Assembly (NCBI GenBank): GCA_030590715.1
Contig: JAUVCU010000016.1
Span: 1 to 12,513 of the forward strand
DNA from: Lentisphaeria bacterium
GTDB lineage: Bacteria > Verrucomicrobiota > Lentisphaeria > Victivallales > JAUVCU01
DNA: 12,513 nucleotides
Direction: 5' to 3'
In this document: one piece after another, positions 1 to 7,805 of the stretch
Layout: each line of letters starts with the position of its first letter
How positions within the stretch are numbered: position 1 is the first letter of the stretch
Notes under the pieces: generated by a model
The model's database searches: none
Told to the model about the DNA's origin: nothing
What the model saw: only the letters and a program-made list of their open reading frames with translations
Made by a program: the position numbers and the translations under genes

Positions 1-1
1 A

Positions 2-118
2 ATGAACTGCTACATCAGTGATATTGAAGAATGGCTCTTGGGCTCAGAACAAATAGATCTAAAAGCAAAAAGCAATATCTCAGGAAAAATTGAAGAACTG
101 AAAATGCTTAGAAAATAA
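2..118 (+). CDS. C-terminal tail of an unidentified protein
   Basis: An open frame enters from the left edge and ends at TAA (116-118), giving about 38 C-terminal residues. They include the string IEEWLLGSEQIDLKAK and end in KIEELKMLRK. The tail is charged and looks helical. I do not recognise the family. The ATG at position 2 is probably internal. The gene converges on recR with a gap of about 30 bases, and I see no terminator hairpin between them. A chance open frame cannot be excluded, because only 39 codons are visible. Confidence 0.45.
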   Translation: MNCYISDIEEWLLGSEQIDLKAKSNISGKIEELKMLRK

Positions 119-149
119 AAATGATGTATGCTGTAGCGGAAAAATCGGC

Positions 150-758
150 CTAAAAATCGGTTCTTCCGTTAAGCGCCACAGCGATTGTCGCTGAATCGGC
201 ATACGAGATATCAGCTCCTGCCGGTAGTCCCTGAGCAAGACGGGTTACTTTAACTCCCTGCTGCTGAGCAATATTACCGACGTAAACAGCAGTCGCCTGC
301 CCTTCCACATCGGGGCTCAATGCAAGGATAATTTCCATAACTCGACCTTCAGCTATCTTGCTGACCAAAGAACTCATATTTATGTCATCGACTCCTTTAC
401 CACTCAATGGAGAAAGCTTTCCGCCAAGTACATGATATACACCTTTGTACAACGCGCTGGCTTCAATCGTCCTTATTTGAGCGGGATCTTCGACAACACA
501 GACAGTTGACGTATCGCGAAGCGGAGAAGCACAAATAGTACATTTGAGCCCGTCTTCGGCAAAGTTTCCACATTCCGGACAAGGAGTCACTCGTATCGGC
601 AAAGATGATATCAACTCACCAAGAGCATTCATTTTTTCAGGCTGCCATTTAAGCATGGCAAGAGCCATTCGCTCAGCACTTCTTTTTCCTACACTTGGAA
701 GAGTTTTAAACAGATCAATAAGCTCATCGACTGCCTGAGGATATCCACTTTTAGACAT
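150..758 (-). CDS. recR: Recombination mediator protein RecR
   Basis: RecR acts with RecO and RecF to load RecA on gapped DNA in the cytoplasm. At 202 residues the protein has the normal family length. Visible parts, in order: the helix-hairpin-helix segment LPSVGKRSAERMA (20-32); a four-cysteine zinc site (C60, C63, C73, C76); and a Toprim domain from about residue 87, with the acidic stretch VVEDP and the motif LALSPDVEGQAT. It ends with the conserved segment GLPAGADISYADSATIAVAL. The ATG at 756-758 shares one base with the dnaX stop (TAATG), and AGGAAG lies just upstream inside dnaX, so translation is probably coupled. Many bacteria place ybaB between dnaX and recR; it is absent here. The stop is TAG. 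Confidence 0.97.
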   Translation of the reverse strand: MSKSGYPQAVDELIDLFKTLPSVGKRSAERMALAMLKWQPEKMNALGELISSLPIRVTPCPECGNFAEDGLKCTICASPLRDTSTVCVVEDPAQIRTIEASALYKGVYHVLGGKLSPLSGKGVDDINMSSLVSKIAEGRVMEIILALSPDVEGQATAVYVGNIAQQQGVKVTRLAQGLPAGADISYADSATIAVALNGRTDF

Positions 759-2746
759 TACAGATCTTCCTTGTTCTTCTTAGCTTCATGAACATCAACG
801 ATCTCACCATCAAAAAGTTCAATAGCATTACTTACCAAAGGGTTTGTTTTTGCTTTCTCACGAAGTTGATTCATGTGTTCAACCTCGTCAAAATGTCCGC
901 TAGCGTCAGCATCGTCGCCGATGCTGTCATAGTCAACAAATGTGTATTCTTCCTTTTGCTCGGCAGGAGAAGCTTCCTGTACTGGAGCTTCATAAGTCGC
1001 TATTTCTTCTTCCTGTTCCGAAAATGAAATTGTCTCATCCGGAATAACAATCGGGCTTTCATTATCATGACTATCGTCACGCACCGGAACCTCTTCAACG
1101 GATGGAATTGTCGCCGAAAGGTTACCAACCGGTATAATCGGTTTAGGTGTTGGTGCCGGAGTCGGCTCTGGTTGAGAAATAGGTTGTTCAACTACCGGAG
1201 CTTGAACCGGCGGTGCAATTTGTTCAACTACAGGAGCTTGAACTGGTTCCTCTACGACTGCAGGGTTTTCTTCAACCAAATCATCTGCTTTCCATGGAGG
1301 AGAATCCTGTTCTACTTCCCGAGCATTATAAACATCAGCCTGTACCGGCTGAGAATAAGTTTGTTCTTGTACATTTTGTCCTTGAGGTGCAGCTTGTTCA
1401 ATAACTGGTTCCGGTTGAACAATCGGTGCTGGAGCGGCAGGTTGAGCAACTGGCTGTACTTCTACATTTTGAACGGGCTGAGCAACTGGAGTTTGTACTT
1501 GTGGTGCTGCACTTTGAACTGGCTGAGCAACCGGCAACGGAGCCGGCATAACAGGAGTATTCATAGGCACACGGTCCAGAGCAGCTACTTCACCATTTTT
1601 GCGGATCTGATTCAGACGCGCAATAATATCATCAGCCTGCATCGCATGTGCAATACGCATCGCTTTCAAAATAATTGTTTCCAGATAAACCTGTTTATTC
1701 AGAGCGTTGTGCAATGTGTAACCGACCGAAGATAAAACTTCCAGTAGTCTTTGAACCACGCCGTGTCCGCCTAATTGAGCGAGCCTTGTGTATTGCTCTA
1801 TCGATTCTGCTCCAGACTCAAGAACTGTACTTGGGTCAGGCAGGATCTGGCAGATCTGAATTCCGCGGAAAAAAGCAAGCAGTTCTTCAAGAAGTTTTTC
1901 CAGGTCTTTCCCTTTTTCTGCCAGATGAAAAATATTTGTTACAACAGCGCCGCAGTTATTTGTCAAAATTGCCTGAACCAGAGCTTCCATCTCAACAGAA
2001 GCAGTAAGACCGAACAGCGAAAGTACCTGATCCTCTGAGATTTCATGGTCTTCACTTGCGGAGAAGAAAGAGATCATCTGATCTAGAAGGGACTGAGCAT
2101 CACGCATACCACCATCGGCAGCACGGGCTATTGCGGATATTGCACTGTCTGAAACAGGTACTGATTCCGTATCGCAGATCAAACGCAGGCGCTCACTGAT
2201 CATGCTCGATGGAATTCGACGCAGATCAAAACGCTGACAGCGCGATAGAATAGTCGGAAGGACTTTGTGAACCTCAGTTGTGGCAAAGATAAATTTCACA
2301 TGAGCAGGAGGCTCTTCCACCGTTTTAAGCAGCGCATTCCACGATGCGGCCGTCAACATGTGAACCTCATCGATAATATATATTTTGTACTTACTGCTGA
2401 CCGGAGCGTACATAACTTCGTCACAAAGGTCACGCATGCTTTGAACCGAGTTATTACTCGCCGCATCAATCTCAATTATGTCGAGACAATTATTATCTGC
2501 AATGGATAGACATGAAGCACATTGGCAGCAAGGCTCACCCTCAACTGGGCTTGTGCAGTTTAACGCTTTAGCGAAAATGCGGGCCGATGATGTCTTCCCG
2601 ATACCACGAGGACCCACAAACAAGTATGCGTGAGCTGTTCGTCCCTGTACAATCGCATTTGACAAAGTACGGGTAATATGGCCCTGCCCCACTACATCTG
2701 CAAATTTCAGCGGGCGCCATTTTCTTGCTATAACTTGATATTCCAT
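758..2746 (-). CDS. dnaX: DNA polymerase III subunit tau (and possibly gamma)
   Basis: This is the ATPase of the clamp loader in the replicative polymerase holoenzyme. It is 662 residues long. Visible motifs: Walker A GPRGIGKT (45-52); zinc cysteines C64, C73, C76 and C79; Walker B IIDEVH (124-129); sensor 1 around ATT (155-157); the SRC arginine-finger motif (168-170); and sensor 2 GGMRD (212-216). The collar domain runs to about residue 380. Residues of roughly 400-560 form a low-complexity Pro/Gln/Val/Glu linker with an internal 12-residue repeat. An acidic tail follows and is the likely tau-specific part. The ATG start is preceded by a weak GGAT. It forms a two-gene unit with recR. I found no convincing programmed frameshift site at the position where gamma would be expected to end. 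Confidence 0.96.
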   Translation of the reverse strand: MEYQVIARKWRPLKFADVVGQGHITRTLSNAIVQGRTAHAYLFVGPRGIGKTSSARIFAKALNCTSPVEGEPCCQCASCLSIADNNCLDIIEIDAASNNSVQSMRDLCDEVMYAPVSSKYKIYIIDEVHMLTAASWNALLKTVEEPPAHVKFIFATTEVHKVLPTILSRCQRFDLRRIPSSMISERLRLICDTESVPVSDSAISAIARAADGGMRDAQSLLDQMISFFSASEDHEISEDQVLSLFGLTASVEMEALVQAILTNNCGAVVTNIFHLAEKGKDLEKLLEELLAFFRGIQICQILPDPSTVLESGAESIEQYTRLAQLGGHGVVQRLLEVLSSVGYTLHNALNKQVYLETIILKAMRIAHAMQADDIIARLNQIRKNGEVAALDRVPMNTPVMPAPLPVAQPVQSAAPQVQTPVAQPVQNVEVQPVAQPAAPAPIVQPEPVIEQAAPQGQNVQEQTYSQPVQADVYNAREVEQDSPPWKADDLVEENPAVVEEPVQAPVVEQIAPPVQAPVVEQPISQPEPTPAPTPKPIIPVGNLSATIPSVEEVPVRDDSHDNESPIVIPDETISFSEQEEEIATYEAPVQEASPAEQKEEYTFVDYDSIGDDADASGHFDEVEHMNQLREKAKTNPLVSNAIELFDGEIVDVHEAKKNKEDL
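1184..1246 (-). repeat. 36-base tandem duplication in the dnaX linker
   Basis: Two 27-base stretches starting 36 bases apart (1184-1210 and 1220-1246) differ at only two positions. In the protein they give VQAPVVEQ twice with a 12-residue period. The repeat keeps the reading frame and lies in the disordered tau linker, where length change should be tolerated. Confidence 0.8.
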
Positions 2747-2888
2747 TATCTATCCAAAAGTAAGTGAAAATTCGTCGGTAAAATTAATACTTAGAAACTA
2801 CAGGATGAGCTAAAAAAAACAACTTAGAGTTTTTAATTTTTACCCGGCTTTGGTGTTCTTATTTTTCAGTCTGAAAAGTACATATATT

Positions 2889-3089
2889 CAACCACTAATT
2901 AACACGGATTGACACTAATGTTTACCCGGACAAAAAAGCACGAGCTATATTCTCAAACAAAGATTTAGTGGTTAGAAAATAAAAAGGCTGAAAAATAATT
3001 AATCAACTCAATCTCTAATTAACACTAGCACGCACGAATATTCATACAGAAAAAAGTATTAGTGTGTATTCGTGTTCATTGGTGGCTCC
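2889..3089. repeat. Intergenic inverted-repeat element between dnaX and the 129-residue gene
   Basis: The 348-base spacer 2747-3094 has no gene. Arms 2889-2919 and 3058-3089 are imperfect inverted copies of a 31-base unit, with about seven differences. The second arm contains attagtgt followed by cgtgttcattggtgg. A shorter arm, ttagtggtt (2965-2973), is a perfect inverse of 2890-2898. A further hairpin pairs cacgaata (3033-3040) with tattcgtg (3067-3074), with atac/gtat nested inside. From memory, units of this style are common as dispersed intergenic repeats in PVC-group and other genomes. There is also a 15-base palindrome at 2863-2877. No ORF for a transposase is seen. The hairpins might end the minus-strand transcript of the 129-residue gene, but no clean U-tract follows. 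Confidence 0.65.
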
Positions 3090-3094
3090 AACTA

Positions 3095-3484
3095 CTAAAA
3101 GCTCAAGTCACCGTGAATTTTCATAAGTTTACCGTCCCAGTCGGCTGATAGCGTATTTTCCGGGAATGTCTCCAGCAGCCTTTTCCGCACTTCATCAAGA
3201 ACAAACTCTTTTGCCGTGGCCATTTCACTTTTAGGGATGAATTCCAAAGTAACAAAACGCGGAGTAATCACGTACCCTTCGCCAAGATCAGAACCTAATC
3301 CAAGAGAAAAATTGTATTTGATCTCGATCAGCCCGTCATACGATTTATTAGCGGTTTTCCCGCGCGCAGGTCGCGCCGGATGAAGAAGATATTTATCGGC
3401 ATATTTATCTTCCAGCAAATCATCAATTTCTCCAAGCATTGCATCCAGCTTACCTTCCCATTTTTCCAACTCTGTACGGCTCAT
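3095..3484 (-). CDS. Unrecognised 129-residue cytoplasmic protein
   Basis: I do not recognise the family. There is no signal peptide or membrane segment. The first 30 residues are charged and probably helical (LEKWEGKLDAMLGEIDDLLE). A basic, proline-bearing patch HPARPARGKTANK follows. The rest alternates hydrophobic and polar residues as in beta strands (YVITPRFVTLEFIP), then has a helix (KEFVLDEVRKRLLETF). A good ribosome-binding site, TAAGGAT, lies seven bases upstream of the ATG, which supports real translation. The stop is TAG. It stands alone between two repeat-rich spacers, so the neighbours give no hint of function. Confidence 0.8.
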   Translation of the reverse strand: MSRTELEKWEGKLDAMLGEIDDLLEDKYADKYLLHPARPARGKTANKSYDGLIEIKYNFSLGLGSDLGEGYVITPRFVTLEFIPKSEMATAKEFVLDEVRKRLLETFPENTLSADWDGKLMKIHGDLSF

Positions 3485-3825
3485 ACTTCAATCCTTATTT
3501 TTTGAGAAAAGATACACTAAATAAATTTTGACGCCACCCGAACACAGATTTCCAAAGGAGCAATTTCCAACCGAGAGTTGCGATAAGATAAAATTTATTG
3601 TATCAAAAGAGTCCTCGTTTTCACGATAAATCGTGTACTCCAACAACTCATATGCTTAGAAACAGAATAATTGATGACCTCAGTTTATTCTCATAAGCCA
3701 GTAATTAACGACAATTTAAATTTTCAGTGTTGTATGAGTTCAAGCTTTAGCTTGCTGTCTGAATTTGTGATTATAAAAACGTTCCGCTGAAGTCTACTAA
3801 AAAAACCGCTTCAAATCAAAAAAAC
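3485..3825. other. Spacer with hairpins and one copy of a dispersed repeat
   Basis: No gene is visible. Three structures stand out. First, arms 3511-3529 and 3590-3604 are inverted copies (aaaatttattgtatc against the same with three extra bases). Second, cacgataaatcgtg (3622-3635) is a perfect 14-base palindrome. Third, gagttcaagctttagcttgc (3736-3755) is one arm of the palindromic repeat found complete at 11377-11424. The remainder is AT-rich and looks non-coding. Confidence 0.6.
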
Positions 3826-3854
3826 TTCACAACAGGAATTACTTACTGTAAAAT
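3826..3854 (+). promoter_or_regulatory. Sigma-70-type promoter for the MTHFR-like gene
   Basis: TTCACA (3826-3831) and TAAAAT (3849-3854) are separated by 17 bases. Each box matches consensus at five of six positions. The start point would fall about 20 bases before the coding region. Confidence 0.55.
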
Positions 3855-3879
3855 TTGTTTAATGTACGTTACGGGATAA

Positions 3880-4632
3880 ATGAAAATGTCTGAAATATCA
3901 ATAGAAATAGTTCCGCGATCGAAAGAGCATCTGCTTGGTTACCTGAAAGAACTGAAACACTTTTCGCAACATATTGATGTGGTGAATATCCCGGACCTCC
4001 TTAGGATGGAAATACGGAGCTGGAAGGGTTCGCAAACAGCTAAACAGTTTTTTAGCCGGGCGATTCCTCATATCCGAGCAATTGATTTTGATTTAAATAA
4101 AGAAGCCGAGATCAAAAAGTTTATAACTGATAATCGGATCGACGAACTTCTGATAATAAATGGCGACCCCCCCCCCGATAATTCTAAACCGACATTTGAA
4201 ACCACGCCGATCCAACTCTGCATTCTGATAAAAAAGCTGCTTCCGGAAACCGTAATTTATGGTGGGATTGATCAGTATCGCCCGTGGGGAATTGAACGAG
4301 AAGTTGAATACACCAAAGAAAAAGTAGATGCCGGTTTTAATGGATTTTTTACCAACCCATTCTTCGATATCGAACTGCTGAAAAAATGTGCTGACTGCTT
4401 AAAAGGTCAGAATGTTTACTTTGGAATTAGCCCGGTAACGTCGGAAAACTCAATGAAATACTGGGAGAAGATAAATCACGTACATTTCCCTGAATCGTTC
4501 GATATGTCATTACAATGGAATATTGATTTCGCGACCGAAGCAATAAGTCTCTGCAGGGCAAATAACTTCAACACCTACATCATGCCGATCAAACTCGACC
4601 TTCATACCTATCTCTCGGCGTTGTTTAGTTAA
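3880..4632 (+). CDS. Methylenetetrahydrofolate reductase-like protein
   Basis: The 250-residue protein resembles the TIM-barrel flavoprotein family of MetF. That family reduces 5,10-methylene-THF to 5-methyl-THF using FAD. Evidence: an N-terminal strand with the conserved glutamate (SIEIVP, E9); VNIPDLLRMEIRSW (35-48); IINGDPPPD (92-100), where the Gly-Asp matches the folate-site GD loop of MetF; then IYGGIDQYRP, and GFNGFFTNPFFD, which resembles the GA-x-F-x-x-TQ strand. It is about 40-50 residues shorter than typical MetF, and the normal TQ is replaced by TN, so the substrate may differ. GGGA lies only 3 bases before ATG 3880 but 9 before ATG 3886, so the true start may be the second Met. 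A 10-base C run lies in the PPP codons. Confidence 0.75.
   Translation: MKMSEISIEIVPRSKEHLLGYLKELKHFSQHIDVVNIPDLLRMEIRSWKGSQTAKQFFSRAIPHIRAIDFDLNKEAEIKKFITDNRIDELLIINGDPPPDNSKPTFETTPIQLCILIKKLLPETVIYGGIDQYRPWGIEREVEYTKEKVDAGFNGFFTNPFFDIELLKKCADCLKGQNVYFGISPVTSENSMKYWEKINHVHFPESFDMSLQWNIDFATEAISLCRANNFNTYIMPIKLDLHTYLSALFS
4167..4176 (+). repeat. Poly-C(10) run inside the MTHFR-like gene
   Basis: Ten consecutive C bases encode the end of Asp and three Pro codons in the GDPPP loop. This is unusual in an AT-leaning gene. A gain or loss of one C would destroy the frame. Confidence 0.95.
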
Positions 4633-4670
4633 TAAGTGTTGCGTTTCTTACTGTAATTATATGTAATGAG

Positions 4671-5087
4671 CTAGAGCCAGGGATTAAGGCATTGAACACC
4701 TGTTGCTTCAAAATCTGAGGTATTTCTGGTTACAAGAATATAGTTATGCTCTATTGCTGTTGATGCAATCAATCCGTCCACCACAGGCAATTGAAATCCC
4801 TTTTGCCGTAACTGGGCCCGGAGCTCTCCCCATCTCAATGAGATTTTATTATCAACACTCAGAGCAATCTCAGAATACAAAGTATTAATTTCTTCGAACC
4901 ACACAATCAGATCGTTCTTCTTTTTCCCAACGGGTAACAATTCGATTCCGTATTGGAGTTCTCCTAAAGTGAGGCTGCTGATAAAAAGCCGGTCTTCTGG
5001 ACAATTAACAAACCAATCAATGACTGCATTATCTGGCTCTTTCTTACACAATTCAGAGATCACACATGTATCGAGTAAATAACTCAT
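4671..5087 (-). CDS. vapC: PIN-domain toxin, VapC-type ribonuclease
   Basis: VapC toxins are Mg-dependent endoribonucleases that cut specific RNAs, often tRNA or rRNA, when freed from their antitoxin. The 138-residue protein has the normal length. The acidic PIN residues are in place: D6 in YLLDTCVISEL, E43 in TLGELQYG, D104 in PVVDGLIAST and D125 in TRNTSDF. The ATG at 5085-5087 overlaps the TGA of the upstream antitoxin in an ATGA arrangement, so the two are translationally coupled. The stop is TAG. Downstream it converges on the MTHFR-like gene with only 38 bases between. No key residue is missing, so the toxin looks active. Confidence 0.93.
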   Translation of the reverse strand: MSYLLDTCVISELCKKEPDNAVIDWFVNCPEDRLFISSLTLGELQYGIELLPVGKKKNDLIVWFEEINTLYSEIALSVDNKISLRWGELRAQLRQKGFQLPVVDGLIASTAIEHNYILVTRNTSDFEATGVQCLNPWL

Positions 5088-5347
5088 AATTCGATTTCTC
5101 TTCCAGAGTCATTTTGGCGTTCTATCTCTATTTCGACATCCTTATGTGGTCTCGAAAGTAAAAGCTCTTTAAGTGGCTTTTTAGTTACAACCTGCATCCG
5201 GTTGTATTCTTCAGCGCTCACAACATATACCGCAGGCTTACCATTTTTTGTAACAAGTTGCGCACGTTCACTGATTGCACGATTCACAACTTCACTAAAT
5301 TTATTCTTGGCATTTTGCAGCTGCCAATCTCCTTCAATCTTTACCAT
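5084..5347 (-). CDS. Phd/YefM-family antitoxin
   Basis: This 87-residue protein is the cognate antitoxin of the PIN toxin downstream. The N terminus carries the Phd/YefM DNA-binding fold, with WQLQNAKNKFSEVVNRA (8-24), and then TKNGKPAVYVVSAEEYNRM (33-51), matching the family's xNGxPAVVLxSxEEY pattern. The charged C-terminal third (KDVEIEIERQNDSGREIEL) should be the flexible part that covers the toxin. AGGAG lies eight bases before the ATG. Antitoxins of this family usually repress their own operon together with the toxin, and a palindrome sits where the operator should be. Confidence 0.92.
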   Translation of the reverse strand: MVKIEGDWQLQNAKNKFSEVVNRAISERAQLVTKNGKPAVYVVSAEEYNRMQVVTKKPLKELLLSRPHKDVEIEIERQNDSGREIEL

Positions 5348-5374
5348 TGCCTATTCTCCTATCACTAAATCAAG

Positions 5375-5418
5375 CTAGACTGTCTAGTTAGTTATATATT
5401 GGCATGAAATGAAATCAA
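5375..5418 (-). promoter_or_regulatory. Promoter and palindromic operator of the toxin-antitoxin operon
   Basis: On the minus strand TTGATT (5413-5418) and TATAAC (5391-5396) are 16 bases apart. Just downstream, over the expected start point, ctagactgtctag (5375-5387) is a perfect 13-base palindrome. Its position fits autorepression by the antitoxin or the toxin-antitoxin complex. Confidence 0.65.
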
Positions 5419-5574
5419 TAGATGTTCAAAAGAAAAGTTAATTATTGATGAAGAAAATGAAGACCAGGAAGTTTTTTATTTTTAAATTCTTCCTGACCTC
5501 CCCGAGCTTGCTGGTAAAAAATGTATTTGATAATATCAGGCTATTATCACAAAACTTGGAACCTTGAAAATACG

Positions 5575-5609
5575 AAAAAAGGCCGCAGGAAATGAATCCT
5601 GCGGCCTTT
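5575..5609 (-). terminator. Rho-independent terminator of pnp
   Basis: A 13-base-pair perfect stem (5597-5609 with 5578-5590) has a six-base loop. On the minus strand it is followed by a run of six T. It lies about 30 bases past the pnp stop. The plus strand lacks a matching T-run. Confidence 0.92.
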
Positions 5610-5640
5610 GAATAGCTTAGTTCTGAGAACTAGGAGATGA

Positions 5641-7758
5641 CTATGCGTCGTCGCCCATTTCAGCAAGAGCAGCCTTACGGCTAAGCTTGATACGACCAGT
5701 ACGGTCAACATCAAGAACCTTAACAGTAACTTTGTCACCCTCTTTACAAATGTCAGTCACGTCGCTAACGCGGTAGTCTGCCATCTCAGAGATGTGAAGA
5801 AGTCCTTCCATACCAGGTAGGATCTCAACGAAAGCACCGAAGTCTTTAGTACCTTTAACTGTACCACGGTAGATCTTACCGATTTCAGCTTCAGCAGTAG
5901 AACCTTCGATGCGAGCAAGAGCTGCTTCCATCTGCTCTTTTGTAGGAGCGAAGATCTTAACAGTTCCATCGTCTTGGATATCGATGTTAGCACCAGTCTC
6001 TTCAGTAAGAGCTTTGATGTTTTTTCCACCAGGACCGATAAGTCCACCAATCTTCGAAGGATTGATTTTGATCGCTTTCATTTGCGGAGCGTTTGGATTG
6101 ATCTCTGCACGTGGCGCAGCGATTTCAGCTTCCATAACATCAAGAATTTTCATGCGGTTGATCTTAACATCTACCATTGCTTTGAATAGAAGGTCAAGAG
6201 AGATACCAGGAAGTTTAAGGTCAAGCTGGAACGCAGTGATTCCGTCACGTGTACCACAAACTTTAAAGTCCATGTCTCCGAAGTGATCTTCAGATCCAAG
6301 GATATCTGTAAGAAGAACAGCTTTCTCATCTTCTCCACCTGGGGCAACACAAAGACCACAAGTAATACCCGCTACAGGAGCGATAATTGGAACACCGGCA
6401 TCCATAAGAGCAAGTGAAGCACCACAAACAGAAGCCATTGAAGTAGATCCGTTTGAAGCCATTACTTCAGATACACAACGGATTGTGTAGTCGAAGTCAG
6501 CAGGGATAACCTGAGCAACAGCGCGCTCAGCAAGGTTACCATGACCGATCTCACGACGACCAGGACCCATAATACGTCCAGTTTCACCAACAGAGAAGTT
6601 AGGGAAGTTGTAGTGCAGGTAGAATTTCTGTGACATTTTACCACCACCAGCAGTGATCAGGTCACTGTCTTGAGTGTCGCGTGATCCACCAAGTGTTGCA
6701 ATAACAAGAGCTTGAGTTTCACCACGTTCGAATAGTCCAGAACCGTGAACGATTGGAAGAACAGCAGTTTCAGATGAAAGGTCACGAATCTCGTCAGTCT
6801 TACGACCACCGGCACGAACTCCGTCAAGAAGAAGTTGGCGAGTTTCGATCTCAATGATCTCATCCCAACCGATGTGCATTAGGAATGAGAAGTTCTCAAT
6901 CTCTTCGAATTGTGGAACAATAACTTCTTTAACAGCTGAGTAAAGTTCGTTAAGAGCAATGCTGCGCTCCTCTTTACCAGTGATCTCAAGAATTGGTGCA
7001 ATTTTACCAGCTGATTCAGCTTTCATTGCATCCATCATTTCTACAGGAGTAATTTTCAGTTTTGGAGTCTTTTTAACTTTTCCAGCAAGAGCCTGAAGTT
7101 CTTTCTGTACAGCGATCTGTTGTTTAACAACTTCGTTGGCGAAAGTACAAGCATCTTGAAGTACTTTGTCATCAACGATCTTAGCATCACCTTCGATCAT
7201 AATAACTTTGTCTTCAATACCAGCATATACCAGGTCAAGAGTACTGTTTTCCATCTCAGCGTGAGTTGGGTTGGCAATGAATTCACCGTCAACACATCCA
7301 ACACGAAGAGCACCGATAGGACCCATGAACGGCATATCAGATAGAACAAGAGCTGCAGAAGCACCAAGCATACAAAGCATGTCCGGATCATTCTGTCCGT
7401 CGCAACTTAGAACAAGAGCCTGGATCTGTACGTCCTGGAAATATCCTTTTGGGAATAGTGGACGAAGTGGACGGTCAGTCATACGGCCTGTAAGGATTTC
7501 CTTAGTTGAAGGACGACCTTCACGCTTAAGGTATCCACCAGGGAATAGACCAGCCGCTGAGAATTTCTCACGGTAATCTACCTGTAGTGGGAAGAAGTCT
7601 GTTCCTTCACGCGGGTTTCCGTCACATGCTGCAACGAGGATCTTAGTCTCACCCATTGTAAGAATTACTGCCGCATTGGCAAGCTTAGCGATTTTACCAG
7701 TAGAGATTTCAATCTCTTTTCCTGGAGCTATTTCGAACTTAATCGATTTTTCAGCCAT
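5641..7758 (-). CDS. pnp: Polyribonucleotide nucleotidyltransferase (PNPase)
   Basis: PNPase is the trimeric 3'-5' phosphorolytic exoribonuclease of mRNA decay. The protein has 705 residues, the usual length. First RNase PH domain: FPLQVDYREKFSAAGLFPGG (56-75) and GRMTDRPLRPLFP (91-103). A helical linker follows. Second RNase PH domain: HGSGLFERGETQAL (338-351) and the catalytic stretch DILGSEDHFGDMDFK (485-499), with its aspartates intact. KH domain: the GxxG loop IGPGGKNI (574-581). S1 domain: about 624-695 (GKIYRGTVKGTKDFGAFVEI). AAGGA lies eight bases before the ATG. The gene follows rpsO, an arrangement conserved in many bacteria. Read-through of the terminator behind rpsO and a folded leader may set its level. 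The stop is TAG. Confidence 0.98.
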   Translation of the reverse strand: MAEKSIKFEIAPGKEIEISTGKIAKLANAAVILTMGETKILVAACDGNPREGTDFFPLQVDYREKFSAAGLFPGGYLKREGRPSTKEILTGRMTDRPLRPLFPKGYFQDVQIQALVLSCDGQNDPDMLCMLGASAALVLSDMPFMGPIGALRVGCVDGEFIANPTHAEMENSTLDLVYAGIEDKVIMIEGDAKIVDDKVLQDACTFANEVVKQQIAVQKELQALAGKVKKTPKLKITPVEMMDAMKAESAGKIAPILEITGKEERSIALNELYSAVKEVIVPQFEEIENFSFLMHIGWDEIIEIETRQLLLDGVRAGGRKTDEIRDLSSETAVLPIVHGSGLFERGETQALVIATLGGSRDTQDSDLITAGGGKMSQKFYLHYNFPNFSVGETGRIMGPGRREIGHGNLAERAVAQVIPADFDYTIRCVSEVMASNGSTSMASVCGASLALMDAGVPIIAPVAGITCGLCVAPGGEDEKAVLLTDILGSEDHFGDMDFKVCGTRDGITAFQLDLKLPGISLDLLFKAMVDVKINRMKILDVMEAEIAAPRAEINPNAPQMKAIKINPSKIGGLIGPGGKNIKALTEETGANIDIQDDGTVKIFAPTKEQMEAALARIEGSTAEAEIGKIYRGTVKGTKDFGAFVEILPGMEGLLHISEMADYRVSDVTDICKEGDKVTVKVLDVDRTGRIKLSRKAALAEMGDDA

Positions 7759-7805
7759 TTTTATTTTCCTTTTTAATTAGGAATTATTATTAAGCCAACT
7801 TCAAG

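Noticed and set aside
137..167. Possible terminator at the end of recR (cggaa and ttccg arms)
   Set aside because: The stem is five pairs with a long loop and no T-run on the minus strand.
1067..1735. A 222-codon open frame on the plus strand
   Set aside because: It lies antisense to the repetitive Pro/Gln/Val-coding part of dnaX. Its Arg/Asn/Leu/Tyr-rich product follows from that composition.
1836..1876. Slippery heptamer T-TTT-TTC in dnaX (1874-1868, minus strand), with a -1 frame TGA at 1838-1836, as a gamma-subunit frameshift site
   Set aside because: It encodes the conserved LLAFFRG segment in the middle of the collar domain. The product would be about 303 residues and lack most of that domain, unlike known gamma forms. 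No stimulatory Shine-Dalgarno or stem was identified.
5465..5495. caggaag/cttcctg hairpin with a T-run in its loop
   Set aside because: Only seven pairs with a 17-base AT loop, no T-run behind it, and no gene end close by.
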